From Linanthus parryae (Eukaryota > Streptophyta > Magnoliopsida > Ericales > Polemoniaceae): DNA of 64,000 nt. The stretch's first letter is position 1; each line of letters starts with the position of its first letter. The translations under genes were made by a program, and so were the position numbers. The DNA is taken from the NCBI GenBank assembly GCA_023055425.1, contig JALGPY010000005.1, forward strand, positions 79,897,495 to 79,961,494, written 5' to 3'. Below, piece after piece: positions 11,697-22,629 of this stretch. A model generated the notes under the pieces. That model saw nothing but the letters and a program-made list of their open reading frames with translations. It ran no database searches and was not told the DNA's origin.

Positions 11697-12185
11697 TGTT
11701 AAAACTGGTGATCCCCTGACCTGGCTCTGTTACCAGTTTGTTGTAACAGAACTCCTGTTTCAGAGCTCCGTTACGAGTTGTTATAACCTGCGGGTATTCG
11801 AGCAAGAACGACGAAAGCAAAACAAGAACGAGACAGATATTTAACGTGGTTCACTAACGAATTCGTAACGAAGCTGCTAGCTAATCCACGGGCAGAACCA
11901 GATATTTTATTGAGAAGAGAACCCGAATACAATGCACGCCGCCGTGGCCACAACGGCCACGACGGCAACCCGAAGCACCCACCCGTCACACACTCTAACA
12001 ATTCCTCTCAAACTAACCCCTATGTGTCTCCGTGTCTCATTTAAATACCCATGTGACTTGGGCACAAAGCAAAGCTCAATGCCCCTAACAAAGTTGGTAA
12101 CAACAAAGTTGGTAACAACTTTGTTTCCAAAAGAAAACAAACTTGACTTTGACTTGCCGACTAGAATTCAAGTCACAACCCAACA
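11697..12185 (-). repeat. Element C 5' LTR (489 bp, minus orientation)
   Basis: Read on the minus strand it begins TGTTGGGTTGTGAC and ends ...TTTTAACA, TG...CA with a short inverted repeat TGTT/AACA. The primer-site complement adjoins at 11683-11693. The segment 11740-11852 is the part repeated at 10613-10724, including ATTTAACGTGGTTCA. Confidence 0.75.
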
Positions 12186-12365
12186 GTTTTTGTCGTCCAT
12201 ACCATGATCAGCTTCTGATAGAGTATTAGTGTATTCTTCGGGAATTTGTAAGGTGTTTGAGAGGTAGAGAGAGATTTAATTTTTTCTTTTTTGGTGAAAC
12301 TTCTTCATTCGTTTCCTAATCCCCTATAGAAAGAAATTCAGAACACCCAACTAATATTTTACAAA
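12186..12365. other. Unassigned spacer
   Basis: About 180 bp between element C and the Helitron. I see no gene or repeat in it. Its last base (A at 12365) pairs with the T at 15289 as the A/T target of the Helitron. Confidence 0.5.
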
Positions 12366-13123
12366 TCTATATAATATATAAAATCAGGAAAGCCACATTT
12401 TCTTGCGACATTTGGCATTCACCTCAAGAATTATATCCACCTCATTAATTACATGTCATAAAACAGGCAATTAAATCATTTCACATCACATAAGGATTAT
12501 TAATAATTCAAATTTTGTAACCGAGCATTCATTTTATAAAAGTGTGGGCAAATATTCATTAATGGTTGTTCATGTTTTCAGTTTTATGCCACTCTATTAT
12601 GTATTTTCATTTTTTTCTTCACGTGAAATCAATTTTTTGTCTACATGGACCATATATTTCTTTCCTAGAAGACTACACAGTCATATATTTTTTTTTCTAA
12701 AAAGAAAAAGAGTAAATAATATTCATCAAAAAATAAAAACTAAATATAATGTACACATTTTGTTTCAAAATAAGTCTAAAAGAGAGTATTGGAAGATATT
12801 ACGGTATTGAATGATTAAAATTAGGCATTTTGTCTATTGGTGTACGCATTTTCATAAGTTGAAATACAAATTAAATATTCAAATATATTAATAAAAAGAC
12901 AATGTGAAAATAAATATTTTAACTCGTGAAGTTAATTTACAAATCAAATATAATATGATCATTTTATTTCATAACGGTTCCACAAAAAAATAGTAATTGG
13001 GAGTATAATAACTTACTTCATGTTCAAATGTATATTTTTCCTGATGGACGCATTTTATTTTACAAGTATAAATTAAAATTATGCATTATGAAATATAAAT
13101 ATTAATAAAAATGAATGTGCCAA

Positions 13124-13560
13124 TAATACAATGATATGATCATAAATACAAGGTCTCTAATCGGTAAATTTAATTAGTTTACAAAGATGCCAAGAGAAAA
13201 TACATATTGTAATTTCACTTTAAAATGACTACTTTGATTTCATTATTCGAAAATCAAATATAACATACACATTTTAATTCATATTGAGTCTAAAAGAGAG
13301 CAATTGACAAGGAACTAGGACACCACATATTTCAAATTAATACAATAAGACAATGATATGATCACGTACAAAGTCTCTAACCGGTGAAGTTAATTAATTT
13401 CCAAAGATGTACGGAGAAAATACATATTGTAATTTCACTTTAAATGCCTACTTTGATTTCTTTCTTCAGAAATCAAATATACCATACGCATTTTATTTCC
13501 TATTGAGTGTAAAAGAGAACAAATGATAGGGAACTAGGACATACACATTTTGTTCCATAA
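13124..13560. repeat. Diverged tandem duplication in the Helitron
   Basis: Two units with a period of about 221 bp begin at ACAATGATATGATCA (near 13128 and 13350). Both continue through GTCTCTAA, AAAATACATATTGTAATTTC and GGAACTAGGACA. They differ at many positions and by small indels. Parts of a third, weaker unit may lie near 12900-13010. Non-coding. Confidence 0.7.
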
Positions 13561-14240
13561 ATATAAATCAAAAATTAAATGTTCTACATAATTTATAAAA
13601 ATTATAAGGTGCCAATAAGGTAATGAAACGATTAAAACTAGAAATTATCTGATTTGAGTAATTAATTAGTTTTCAAAAATGCTAAGAGAACTGTTGGTAA
13701 ATAAATATACTATATAAAAAATAAAATTACAATAGACCTATGAAAATAAAATAAAAATAATCATTAAATTTAAAAATGACAAAAGAATTAGTGAACATTC
13801 ACGACATTGAACCTTTAGTTACGTGTAATATGAAAACTAAAATTATGTTACAACAATTAAAGTAAGAAGGTTTGCATTAAATAGAATGAGTGTTTCCTTT
13901 CTAACCTTAAAATGAGTTGTCAAAAGTGTTTGTCACTCATCACGCACAAAAGAGTATCACGACTATAAACCCTTCACCATATATATGTCCCTTAAATCAT
14001 TTTACAATTTTGTTCTTGAAATGAACTAGATTTGAAAATAAATTGAAATGCATTGATACTCAAATACTCTGAAGGCTTTTTCTTGCATTAGTACTCAAAT
14101 ACTTTCAAGGCTTTTTCCTTTTTCATAAATATATTCAAGAATAAAGAAAAGAATGTAATCTTCGTTTGCTTCTCATGCCATTTAACTTACATCATTATAG
14201 TCCAAAAGAGAAGAGAAAATAACTTAAACTTAATCAACTA

Positions 14241-14304
14241 GGGTGTTCGCTCAACTGGTATAGCGTTGGAAGCCTGAGGTCCCGGGTTCAAACCCAGTTG
14301 ACGA
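14241..14304 (+). other. tRNA-like sequence with pol III A and B boxes
   Basis: TCGCTCAACTGG (14247-14258) fits the tRNA A box with one mismatch and GGTTCAAACCC (14285-14295) fits the B box. A D-stem CGCT/AGCG (14248-14251 with 14262-14265) closes a 10-base loop. From the D-stem to the T-loop there are only 21 bases instead of about 28, no clean anticodon stem can be drawn, and the T-stem pairs poorly. I read it as a decayed tRNA or SINE head, not a working tRNA gene. It is followed by A-rich DNA and lies inside the Helitron. Confidence 0.5.
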
Positions 14305-15257
14305 CAAAAAACAATTTATCAAAAAGAAAATTACACTTTCACTTTTAAATTATTAGCAATAATAGAATTGGATCTATTAACTTAGTTAAAATGTTACATG
14401 AAATTCTTATGTATTGGATGTTTATCAATAACAATTATTTTTGTAAGATTTTAATTCGAGAAACATGTATATCCAAGGAAGTAGAAAAGTGATATTTTCT
14501 TACAACATATGGTTTCTACATCATCCCTATGATGTGTTAATATATGGCAATTAATTACATCCACATAATTAAACCAAAAAAATATCAATTTACGTCAAGT
14601 TATGACATAACTAAATTGTATACATAATATTTGATAATTATATATACATATATATTGATATGCATAAATTTTAATTATATCATATATATATATATACACA
14701 TACATATATATGTTGTAGTTCATTTGATTTTCATCACAAAAATGGTGGAGGGAACCGTTCATCCAAATAAGTCTATATTTTTTTGATATATTTTAGAAAC
14801 ATAAAGAATTAAATTTATGTTGTTAAATTTCAATTAAAACATATTCATTCGAGGTTAAATTACATTTGTCTATAGAAAGATCGTAAAATTTTCAGAAATT
14901 TAGAATTCTTACGATTTCATTGACAGAGAATATTATTTACAGTACAAGTTACACGTAAGTACTTTAACACCATTTTTTATGTTCACATAACTCTAGTTTT
15001 TATTTCCATTGTTCTTCCAAAAGTATTTATTTTTTTTGTTTCATTACAGAATAATTATCATGACACAATGCTCAAATAGCAGCTATAAATCTATAATAAG
15101 AATTATTTCAAATACTGTAAAAGCATTCATTTAAACTCTATATATTTCAGTATTAAAAGTTATTGAAAGATAGAAAACTATACGATACACTTGGAATAAT
15201 TTGTGCTATGCAAGTTATGCTAAAATCGAATATGACGATGTACAAGTTAAACTAACG

Positions 15258-15277
15258 CCCCACGCGTATGCGCGGGG
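15258..15277 (+). terminator. Helitron 3' terminal hairpin
   Basis: CCCCACGC, loop GTAT, GCGCGGGG: an 8-bp stem with a single A-C mismatch in AT-rich surroundings. CTAGT follows at 15284-15288. In Helitrons this hairpin acts as the termination signal for rolling-circle transposition. Confidence 0.85.
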
Positions 15278-15288
15278 TTGCGTCTAGT

Positions 15289-16093
15289 TTAATAATAAAA
15301 ACCCCAAATATTTTGGTAAACACCGAGTTTCCGTCAAACCGCTTTAAAACGGATCCAATACACGAGGCCTCAACTACGGACCATTGTAATATATAAATTT
15401 GTTATTTTAAAACAAGGAAAATGCATGGGCTCTCTCAGATTTTGAAATAAACACCTTGAAACTTACAATTTGAAAATTGTTCCTTGATTTTTCAACTTCC
15501 TCTACCGAACGGTGTTCTCTTTCGCACCGCACTCCCATAATTACTTTCTAGAAATCTCACACCGAGAGCTAGCAACAATATTGTTTTTCAAGAAAGAAAC
15601 GACATTATGAATATTTCATCTAATATTTATTTTTATCGCACAACTTATGCATGATAAATGCACAGGATGCACTTTTAATTTCTTTTTAAATTGATATTAA
15701 AAAACAAAATAACTATTTTAAAGCTGGCCCCTACTGGATTGAAAATTTGCATCCGCCACTGGTTGTTTGACTTGATGATAGTGTCACCACTTTATGAGAT
15801 TACTTTTACTATGATTAGCTGGTATATTTGTCTTTGTTGAACTGATTGTAGGCAGATCGTATTACCATCTGAAATCATGGTGTTGGTGGGGATACCTTCA
15901 ACTTCAACTTTTTCATTCCATATTCCGTGCCATAGTACATCATATATGGCCTAATAATGTTTGTCTATGCTGAAGTGCTGGAGGGCAAGTTTCTATGTCC
16001 GAACACGCCTCCTACCCTGTTCTCCTCGTGAATTTATATCAACTCTAACTATGCGTTTCTCGATTTCCCACATCCGGGTGTCAACTTGTCCCT
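15289..16093. other. Unassigned DNA between Helitron and copia B
   Basis: AT-rich DNA without a convincing gene. Near 15745-15762 the sequence GCATCCGCCACTGG resembles the end of a hAT MITE, but I cannot find the partner end. An intron-like end (GATTGTAG near 15852) precedes about 100 bases of mixed composition; no product recognised. Confidence 0.4.
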
Positions 16094-16098
16094 CCTGT

Positions 16099-16460
16099 TG
16101 AAAGAGAATCAGAGATTCAAGAATGAAGAACACGAAAGAGTAAAAGGAAAATAAGGGTTTTCATTAAGAGAGTAAAAGACGGTACATGAATCAACATAAT
16201 GATGATCGATACAACCGAGGAGGCTAAATACAGAGTCATTAGCAACGATTGGATTTAATCCAACGGGTGAATACAAATGGGCAGAAAGGAAGCTTCCAGA
16301 GAACGCGCCTTTTGGTGTAACCCTAATGGTTTGGGTTGTAGGAGAGTTGGGCTTGTGGTTCTGTGACGCTGGCCCAGTCTTGATTTTGTCTTCAGATAGG
16401 CCCAATTGAATGTATATGAAGTCCAGCAGGCTTAAGCCTCCAAAACACCATCTTCTAATA
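16099..16460 (-). repeat. Copia B 3' LTR
   Basis: On the minus strand it begins TATTAGAAGATGG and ends CTCTTTCA. It matches 43091-43452 with 14 differences, two of them compensating single-base indels. Purine-rich ACGGGAGGC on the minus strand (complement of 16461-16469) precedes it as the polypurine tract. Confidence 0.93.
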
Positions 16461-17320
16461 GCCTCCCGTAAACTCATGGTGGTTGAAACTGCACCATGAG
16501 TTTAGTTTTGAGGTCTTGAAATTGAACTGGTGGAAGACTCTTCCTAAACAAATCAGCAATTTGATCTGTACTTGACACAAAATCAACAGTAAGTTCTTGA
16601 GTAATAACTTTCTCACGTACAAAATGATAGTCAATTTCAACGTGTTTCATTCGAGCATGAAATATAGGATTGGAAGTCATACTTAAAGCAGATTTGCTAT
16701 CGCTAAATAAAGTAGGTGCAGAAGGTATATAAAGATGAAGATCACGAAAAAGTTTGCGAAACCAAGAAATGTCAGCTTCCCCAGTTTCTAAAGCCCGATA
16801 TTCAGCTTCAGCTGATGAGCGGGCCACAGTGGGTTGCTTCTTTGAGGCCCAGTGTACTGGATTTGGGCCTAAAAAGACTACTAGCCCACTTGTACTTCGG
16901 CGGTCTGTTGGGTTTCCGGCCCAATCAGCATATGTGAAAACATGCAAAGGAAGATGACCAGGCGTATATAATAAACCTTGCTATTTAGTTCCCTGAAGAT
17001 AGCATAAAATACGTTTGGCACCCCCAAGATGAGTTTTTGTTGGTTGATGCATAAACTGACACAAATGATTGACAGCAAAAGCTATGTCTGGGCGACTAAA
17101 TGTTAAATATTGCGATGCACCCAAAAGTTGACGAAAAATAGTAGGATTTGCAAGAGGCTTCCCATCTAAAAGATGAAATTTGATTCCAGGAGCCAATGGT
17201 GTGGGGCAAGATTTACAGAAACTCATATTGAACTTTTGTAACAGGTCAGAAATGTATTTTGCTTGGTGAATAAAAATGCCAGAAGTAGTTCTTTGTATTT
17301 GTAGACCCAAAAAATAAGTG
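16461..17320 (-). pseudogene. pol: Copia B RT C-terminal end and RNase H
   Basis: On the minus strand 17320-16981 reads PLTYFLGLQI then FSRPDIAFAVNHLCQFM, the end of a copia RT. A stop and frame change lie near 16980. 16947-16474 then reads TYADWAGNPTDRRSTSG, SSAEAEYRALE and LFSDSKSA, the RNase H core with its acidic residues. The RT begins on the far side of the Athila insertion (39111 onward). Confidence 0.9.
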
Positions 17321-17621
17321 AGGGGTGACAACTCACAGATAGAGTTAGTTTGGGACACCTTTTTACCATTGGTTCTGACCCTGTTGAGATAGATTTTGCC
17401 TATTTTCAGTCAGTTTTCCACTTGATACGAGACAGAGGACGCTGAGAGCATAATTGATATATTTGACCAATTTCATGCATAGTTTTGTTTATTTGGATAT
17501 GATCGCAGGTACTTGTTATTGTGTGCAGGAAACATGTACTGAGAAATGCATGAATGAGGCTTGGAATGGAGGCAGCGTATCAAGAAGTCAAAGCAGAAAG
17601 ACGCAGAAAAAGCTAAGTCTG

Positions 17622-17947
17622 TGCGTTCAGACGCACATCGTGCGTTCAAACGCACAACTGAGCAGCAGAGGAAGGCAGGGGAAAACAGACAGAAAAATGG
17701 CCAAGTGTTGTGCGTTCAGACGCACATCCTGCGTTCAAACGCAGGGACTTCAAAAATTCAGAAGGTCAGAAACAGGCAGAGATCAACCAGAAGACAGAGT
17801 GTGTTCGTTCAAACGCACATTGTGCGTTCAAAGCCACAATCCAGAAAGTCAACGGAAGTCTGTGAGAAGAGTCAAAAAGTCAACATCAGAGATGTGCGTC
17901 CAAACGCAGGTGATGTGCGTTCAAACACACATGTGCGTTCAGATGCA
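17622..17947. repeat. Array of TGCGTTYRAACGCA palindromes, Athila 5' LTR
   Basis: Nine exact or near copies of the palindrome start at 17622, 17641, 17711, 17730, 17804, 17823, 17895, 17916 and 17934. Copies come in pairs about 19 bases apart, with spacers of unrelated sequence. The array lies in U3; 85 bases separate the last copy from the TATA box. The frames across it give Cys-Val-Gln-Thr-rich text in both LTRs; this is a by-product, not a protein. Likely protein-binding sites. Confidence 0.88.
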
Positions 17948-18032
17948 CGTCAGGTCTTCCAGAAGCTCCCAGGACGGGTTTAGACAGGGGCAGAACAGGA
18001 ATTTCAGGCATCAGTTTCAGAGACTGTGGCAG

Positions 18033-18040
18033 TATAAAAG
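18033..18040 (+). promoter_or_regulatory. Athila 5' LTR TATA box
   Basis: TATAAAAG in AGTATAAAAGAGG, downstream of the palindrome array, is well placed as the pol II TATA box of the LTR promoter. The 3' LTR has TATAAAAA at the same place (38113-38120). GAATTTCAGG lies at 17999-18008, 34 bases upstream (start to start). Confidence 0.72.
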
Positions 18041-18990
18041 AGGTGTCCCAGCACAGAATTTGGTTACACTCATCATCACAGAAGACAGTACCAGAGCTGG
18101 CAGTTTGGAGCAGAGCAGAGATTAGAGCAATTTCAGTATTCAGCCATAAACTCGTTTGATCTTTCTTCTTTCTTTTATGAAACAGTGTTTTTCAATAATG
18201 TATGCTAGCTATGAATTCAGCGACGTGGTTTGTTTTGATTTTCAGATTCATGACTAGTTTGAAGTCTTAATATAGTATTGGATTGTTTATTATTATGTCT
18301 TCGAATTTATATTTATGCATGCACGGCCTGATCACCCAGGAGTGCTACATACAGGATCTGGTGCGCGAGAGTTGCCAGTGAGAGTTAGGAAGAGAAGACA
18401 GGATTTAGTAATATGCCTTGATAGACCAAGAGGTGAAGAGAATCAGAGGACTAGCCCAGAAGCATTAGACCAACTGCTAGAAGTTTACGGGGAGACCGAG
18501 AGGAGAACCTGTAACCCTAGCAGACTTAGAACAAACCTACAGATTGAGGTGAACCTAGGTGATCCAAAAATTTGTAGGAGAGTGATAGATGCATGAGACC
18601 GTGAGGAGATTGTATCATTGGTATGCTGGCATAAACAATACTGCTGTGTGTTTCTGAAATCAAAGTAAACTGTGAAAACTAAATAGTAACCCTAGGGGAT
18701 CCTGGAGCCTAGATCTTTAATTCATCATTTTTCAGACTTAGAAAAATTTCCAGAAAATTTACATCAAAAAATAGTTTCTTTAATTACTATTTTTATTTAC
18801 TGCAATTTAGTTTAGTAAAACACACACAACTATTCCTCTTTTTTTTACAGCTTTGCAATTAGTTCTGATTTCAAAAGTTAAAAATCGTCCTGTTCTTGTG
18901 GGTTCGATAATCAGAGTCACAAATACGTTACTCTATATTACTTGATCGTACACTTGCGAAAAATCACATTGATTTACGCTGTCAAGTTTT

Positions 18991-19008
18991 TGGCGCCGGT
19001 TCCAGGGA
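18991..19008 (+). other. Athila primer-binding site (tRNA-Asp type)
   Basis: TGGCGCCGGTTCCAGGGA starts six bases after the LTR. TGGCGCCG...GG is the form seen in Athila/Tat elements, complementary to the 3' end of a tRNA-Asp. Confidence 0.8.
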
Positions 19009-19125
19009 ACGGTGACGGTTTCCCTTAGGAATCGGAATTAGTTTCGAATTTTTTTCTTTTATTTTTTAGTTTACTTTCTCTTATCTCACTGCTCTTGAAC
19101 TCTGATTTTCAGGCCATTCTAGTGT

Positions 19126-20560
19126 ATGCCCAGATTTCCTCGCGAACTGGTGCCACCACTCGAAGATCCAGAAAAACTTTTCAGAGAGCAAAATCGTAGA
19201 CACCGAGCCAAGACGTTTGATCACGGAGATGATACGCCAACAGAACCAGAGACTCAAGAACAAGAGACACGCACCCTAGCCCAGATGGCTCTTTACATTG
19301 AAGAGCTGATTTCAGCAAGCTTTGCTGCCCGGAACAATCAGAGAACCTACAACAGATCTGGGAGGGCGATAGTAGAGAATTTCGAAGTTCCTACTGGACG
19401 ACATGAGCCAGCCATCGTAGTGCCTCCAATAACAGCGGAGCACTTCGACCTAAAATCATCCACTATCCAAACTGCCCAGACCCATTGTCCGTTCAATGGG
19501 AAAGCTGACGAAGACCCGAACGACTTCCTCGGGAAGTTTGAAGATTACTGTAACAAGATCAAATATAGAGGAGTTGAATCAGATACACTAAAATTGATCT
19601 TGTTTACCTACTTCTTGTTCGGGATAGCAAAGGACTGGATGGAGGCCACACCACCGAGATCCATCACAACCTGGGGCGGCTGTGTTTCTAACTTTTTGGC
19701 AAAATTCTACCCCGCTTCTCATGTTATCAAACTTCAAAGTGAGATCTTATCTTTCAAACAGATGATGGGCGAGACGGTGTTAGACGCATGGGACATGTTG
19801 AAGAGACTTGTTAAAATATGCCCAATCACGGCTTCGTGGACGCGGAAATTCTGCAAGTATTCTACCATGCTCTGGACAGGGAGTATGCTGACAGAATTGA
19901 CAGGAAAGCTGGGGGTAATTTTCTCTACCATGTAGATAAATATGGAGCCTATGAGCTGATAAAGCAACTAGCCAAACAGGATACTCGCCTGTTTGATGAT
20001 TGCAGGCTCACAGCACTAGCAGAACCGGTGGCTGATGATCGAATTGACAATCTGACAAAAGTGGTGCAAGACTTAGTCAAGAAGGTCTATACAGAGAAGA
20101 AGACTGTAGCAGTAGTGGATGAACCTGACTTAGATGTAGCGATCCAGGAGCTTCAGAAAGGAGGATGCTAACTACGTTCAGCAACAGTGGGATCCAAGAC
20201 GCTATAGACCAGGCACAGGTGACCATCTTGGGTTCTGGTACGGAAACCCAATGCAGCAGTCTATGCACCAGGTTTTCAGCACATGCCACAGATACAGCAG
20301 GTAGCACCTGCACAACAAGCACCAGCAGCACAACCACAACTTAACCTATCAGATGAAAATTGCAATCCGCAACTTGGAAGTGCAGAGCGATTAGCTCGCG
20401 CAGAATTAGGCAGAAAGAATTCCAGGGAATCTAACATCAAACACAGTGAACAATCCACGCATTTAGATCAATGCCATCACCACTCGGAGTGGATATTCAC
20501 TACAGGATCCGCTGTATCCCAATCATGCACGTGCAGAAAAGTCAAAAAATAACGAACACG
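19126..20560 (+). pseudogene. gag: Athila gag
   Basis: The ATG at 19126 opens MPRFPRELVPPLEDPEKLF, an Athila-like gag start. The capsid region shows TAQTHCPFNGKADEDPNDFL and DTLKLILFTYFLFGIAKDWM near 19470-19640. A frameshift near 19815 moves the text to the frame of 19818-20171 (AEILQVFYHALDREYADRI). Further stops follow; AITTRSGY near 20470 is the variant of the conserved segment at the gag/protease border. I see no clean zinc knuckle. Gag would form the particle; this copy cannot make a full protein. Confidence 0.82.
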
Positions 20561-20569
20561 AAGTTTTTG

Positions 20570-21404
20570 ACAGGGAAGACAGTTCAACCGTCAGCCCCCC
20601 AGCCGAAGGGCCCGGTCGTACAGGATGCAGTACAGACTGATAAGAGTAAATCAGAAACAATGCCAATATCGAAGGAAGTGCCTTACCCTTTGAAGGCATG
20701 CAAGAGAGATGATAGCAAAGACTACGCCAGATTTCTCGAAGTATTCAAGCAGTTGCAGATCAACATACCGTTTGCCGAGGCGTTAGCTAAAATGCCCACT
20801 TACGCTAAATTCATCAAGGACATACTATATGGAAGAAGGCGAATGAGTGACTTCGAAACAGTAAATCTGACGGCAGAAGCGAGCAGTTGTGTGAAAAACG
20901 GGCTACCACTGAAAAGAAGGACCCTGGCAGTTTTGTGATCCCGGTAACCCTAGGTAGCGCTTACACAGGAAAGGCTCTGTGTGACTTAAGGCCAGCATTA
21001 ACCTGATGCCACTGACCATCTTCAAAAGTTTGGGGGTCGGGGACCCCAGCCCAACCAGAATCATGCTTCAGATGGCTGACAGATTCGTAAAACCTGCATA
21101 TGGAGTCATTAAAGATATTCTGGTGAAAGTTGGGGAACTGATTTTTCCAGCAGATTTTGTGATACTGGATATGGAAGTAGGGGAAATTCCGCTCATTCTG
21201 GGCAGATCATTCCTAGTAACTGGAGAGGCCATCATCAACTGTAAGAGTGGAGAGATATCTATGAAAATTAATGAAGAAAAAGTTAAATTCAATGTTTTCA
21301 AGTCTCTCCAGCTCCCATATTATTATGGCCATGAAAACTGTTTTGCTTTGGAGGTGATTGGAGATAACCTGGAAAATAAAGAGATGGATCAACTATGGAC
21401 ATAA
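20570..21404 (+). pseudogene. pol: Athila protease region
   Basis: FAEALAKMPTYAKFIKDIL (near 20775) and KDPGSFVIPVTLG-like text lead to the aspartic protease site near 20980. There Asp-Leu is followed by a frame change and a stop, so the usual DLGAS motif is destroyed. The C-terminal half resumes at 21006-21404 with VGELIFPADFVILDM and LILGRSFL, typical of retropepsins of this clade. Non-functional. Confidence 0.8.
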
Positions 21405-21413
21405 CTTGAGGAC

Positions 21414-22629
21414 ATGTACCCAGAGGAAAAGGAGGAGCACCAGGATGAGCAGGCCATGAAAATAGAAAGTTGGACCATCTTATATAAATATGAAGAAGGC
21501 GAGCAGAAAATGGCCCTGGTGCCATCATTCAAGGAACCACCAGCACTGGAGCTGAAGCAACTCCCAGATCACCTCAGGTATGTGTATATTGGTGAAAATA
21601 ATACTCTGCCAGTAATTGTCTCGTCTCTTCTATCTCAGGAACATGAGCATAAGCTGCTGGAAGTGCTGAACGAACACAAAGAGGCTATTGGATGGACAAC
21701 TTCTGATCTCAAGGGAATCAGTCCCGACTACTGCATGCACAAGATCAGGATTGAAGAAGGAAATAAGCCAGTAATTCAGCCTCAGCGAAGACTGAATCCG
21801 ATCATGAAAGAAGTTGTGCGCAAGGAAGTCATGAAGTGGATGGAAGCAGGGATTATATACCCTATATCAGACAGCACCTAGGTCAGTCATGTCCAGTGTG
21901 TTCCAAAAAAAAGGAGGTATTACAGTGGTACAGAAAGCTGATCAGGAACATATCGCCCAGCGCACTGTGACAGGCTGGCGAATCTGCATGGATTATCGGA
22001 AGCTGAATGATGCAACACTGAAGGACCACTTTCCACTACCATTCATGGACCAGATGCTAGACAGATTGGCCCACCATGCCTATTACTATTTTCTTGACGG
22101 GTACTCCGGATACAACCAAATCTACATTAATCTGGAAGATCAAGAAATGAAGACGTTCACTTGCCCATATGGTACGATCGCCTGTAGACGTATGCCATTT
22201 GGACTGTGTAACGCTCCAGCAACATTCCAGCGATGCATGATGGCCATATTTTCAGATATAATAGAGAAAATTCTGGAAGTTTTCATGGATGAGTTTTCAC
22301 TGTTCGGGGACAGTTTTGAAGTCTGTCTGTACCATCTGGCCAGAGTTCTGATCCGCTGCAGGAAAACTAATCTGGTATTAAACTGGGAAAAATGCCACTT
22401 CATGGTTACGAAAGGCATAGTGCTGGGACACAGGATTTCTAGCAAGGGCTTAGAGGTGGACAGAGCAAAAATTGAGGTGATAAAGCAACTTCCATACCCA
22501 ACCACAGTAAAGGCGATCAAGAGTTTTTTGGGCCATGCAAGGTTTTACAGAAGTTTCATCAAAGACTTTTCCAAAATTACAAAACCATTATGTAATTTGT
22601 TGGGGAAAGATGTGGCCATTTGTATTTGA
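21414..22629 (+). pseudogene. pol: Athila reverse transcriptase
   Basis: The frame 21414-21881 holds the RT N-terminal side (HKEAIGWTTSDLKGISP, EVMKWMEAGIIYPISDS). A stop near 21880 and a frame change lead to 21889-22629, with WRICMDYRKLNDATLKDHFP, FLDGYSGYNQI and MPFGLCNAPATFQRCM. At the active site the text reads FMDE, so the second catalytic Asp is replaced by Glu (near 22290). GHRISSKGLEVDRAKIEVI and a connection domain follow. The enzyme would copy the RNA into DNA; this copy is dead by stops and by the active-site change. Confidence 0.9.

Larger units (their letters stand above)
10613..12185 (-). mobile_element. Non-coding LTR element C, rearranged
   Basis: A full LTR (11697-12185) lies next to a minus-strand primer site (CTCTGATACCA, 11683-11693). 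A roughly 112-bp piece of the same LTR recurs at about 10613-10724, directly before the internal region. The internal 10725-11682 has no retrotransposon domain. It looks like a small non-autonomous element whose left LTR is mostly deleted. Confidence 0.65.
12366..15288 (+). mobile_element. Non-autonomous Helitron
   Basis: The 5' end is TCTATATAATATATAAAA directly after A12365. The 3' end is a GC-rich hairpin (15258-15277), then TTGCGT and CTAGT at 15284-15288, then T15289. 5'-TC, a short hairpin about ten bases before CTRRT, and insertion between A and T without a TSD are the defining Helitron features. The 2.9-kb interior is AT-rich and has no Rep/helicase reading frame, so the element would need proteins in trans. 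It contains an internal duplication and a tRNA-like sequence. Confidence 0.85.
17326..18984 (+). repeat. Athila 5' LTR (1659 bp)
   Basis: Begins TGACAACTCACAGATAG and ends TTTACGCTGTCA. It matches 37446-39105. Differences include a 38-bp block present only in the 3' LTR (near 38291) and two extra palindrome units in this copy. U3 holds the palindrome array and a TATA box; the R/U5 end carries GTTCTTGTGGG and ACACTTGCGAAAAA. Confidence 0.95.

Noticed and set aside
14241..14304. Functional tRNA gene
   Set aside because: The anticodon arm cannot be drawn, the T-stem pairs poorly, and the distance from D-stem to T-loop is seven bases short.
15745..15763. hAT MITE end (CATCCGCCACTGG)
   Set aside because: No partner end or 8-bp TSD was found upstream, so it is only mentioned as a resemblance.
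17454..18125. Open frame of 223 codons with repeated CVQTH/FRRT-like text in the Athila LTR
   Set aside because: It arises from the palindrome array. A degraded equivalent appears in the 3' LTR, all frames there are fairly open, and no domain is visible.
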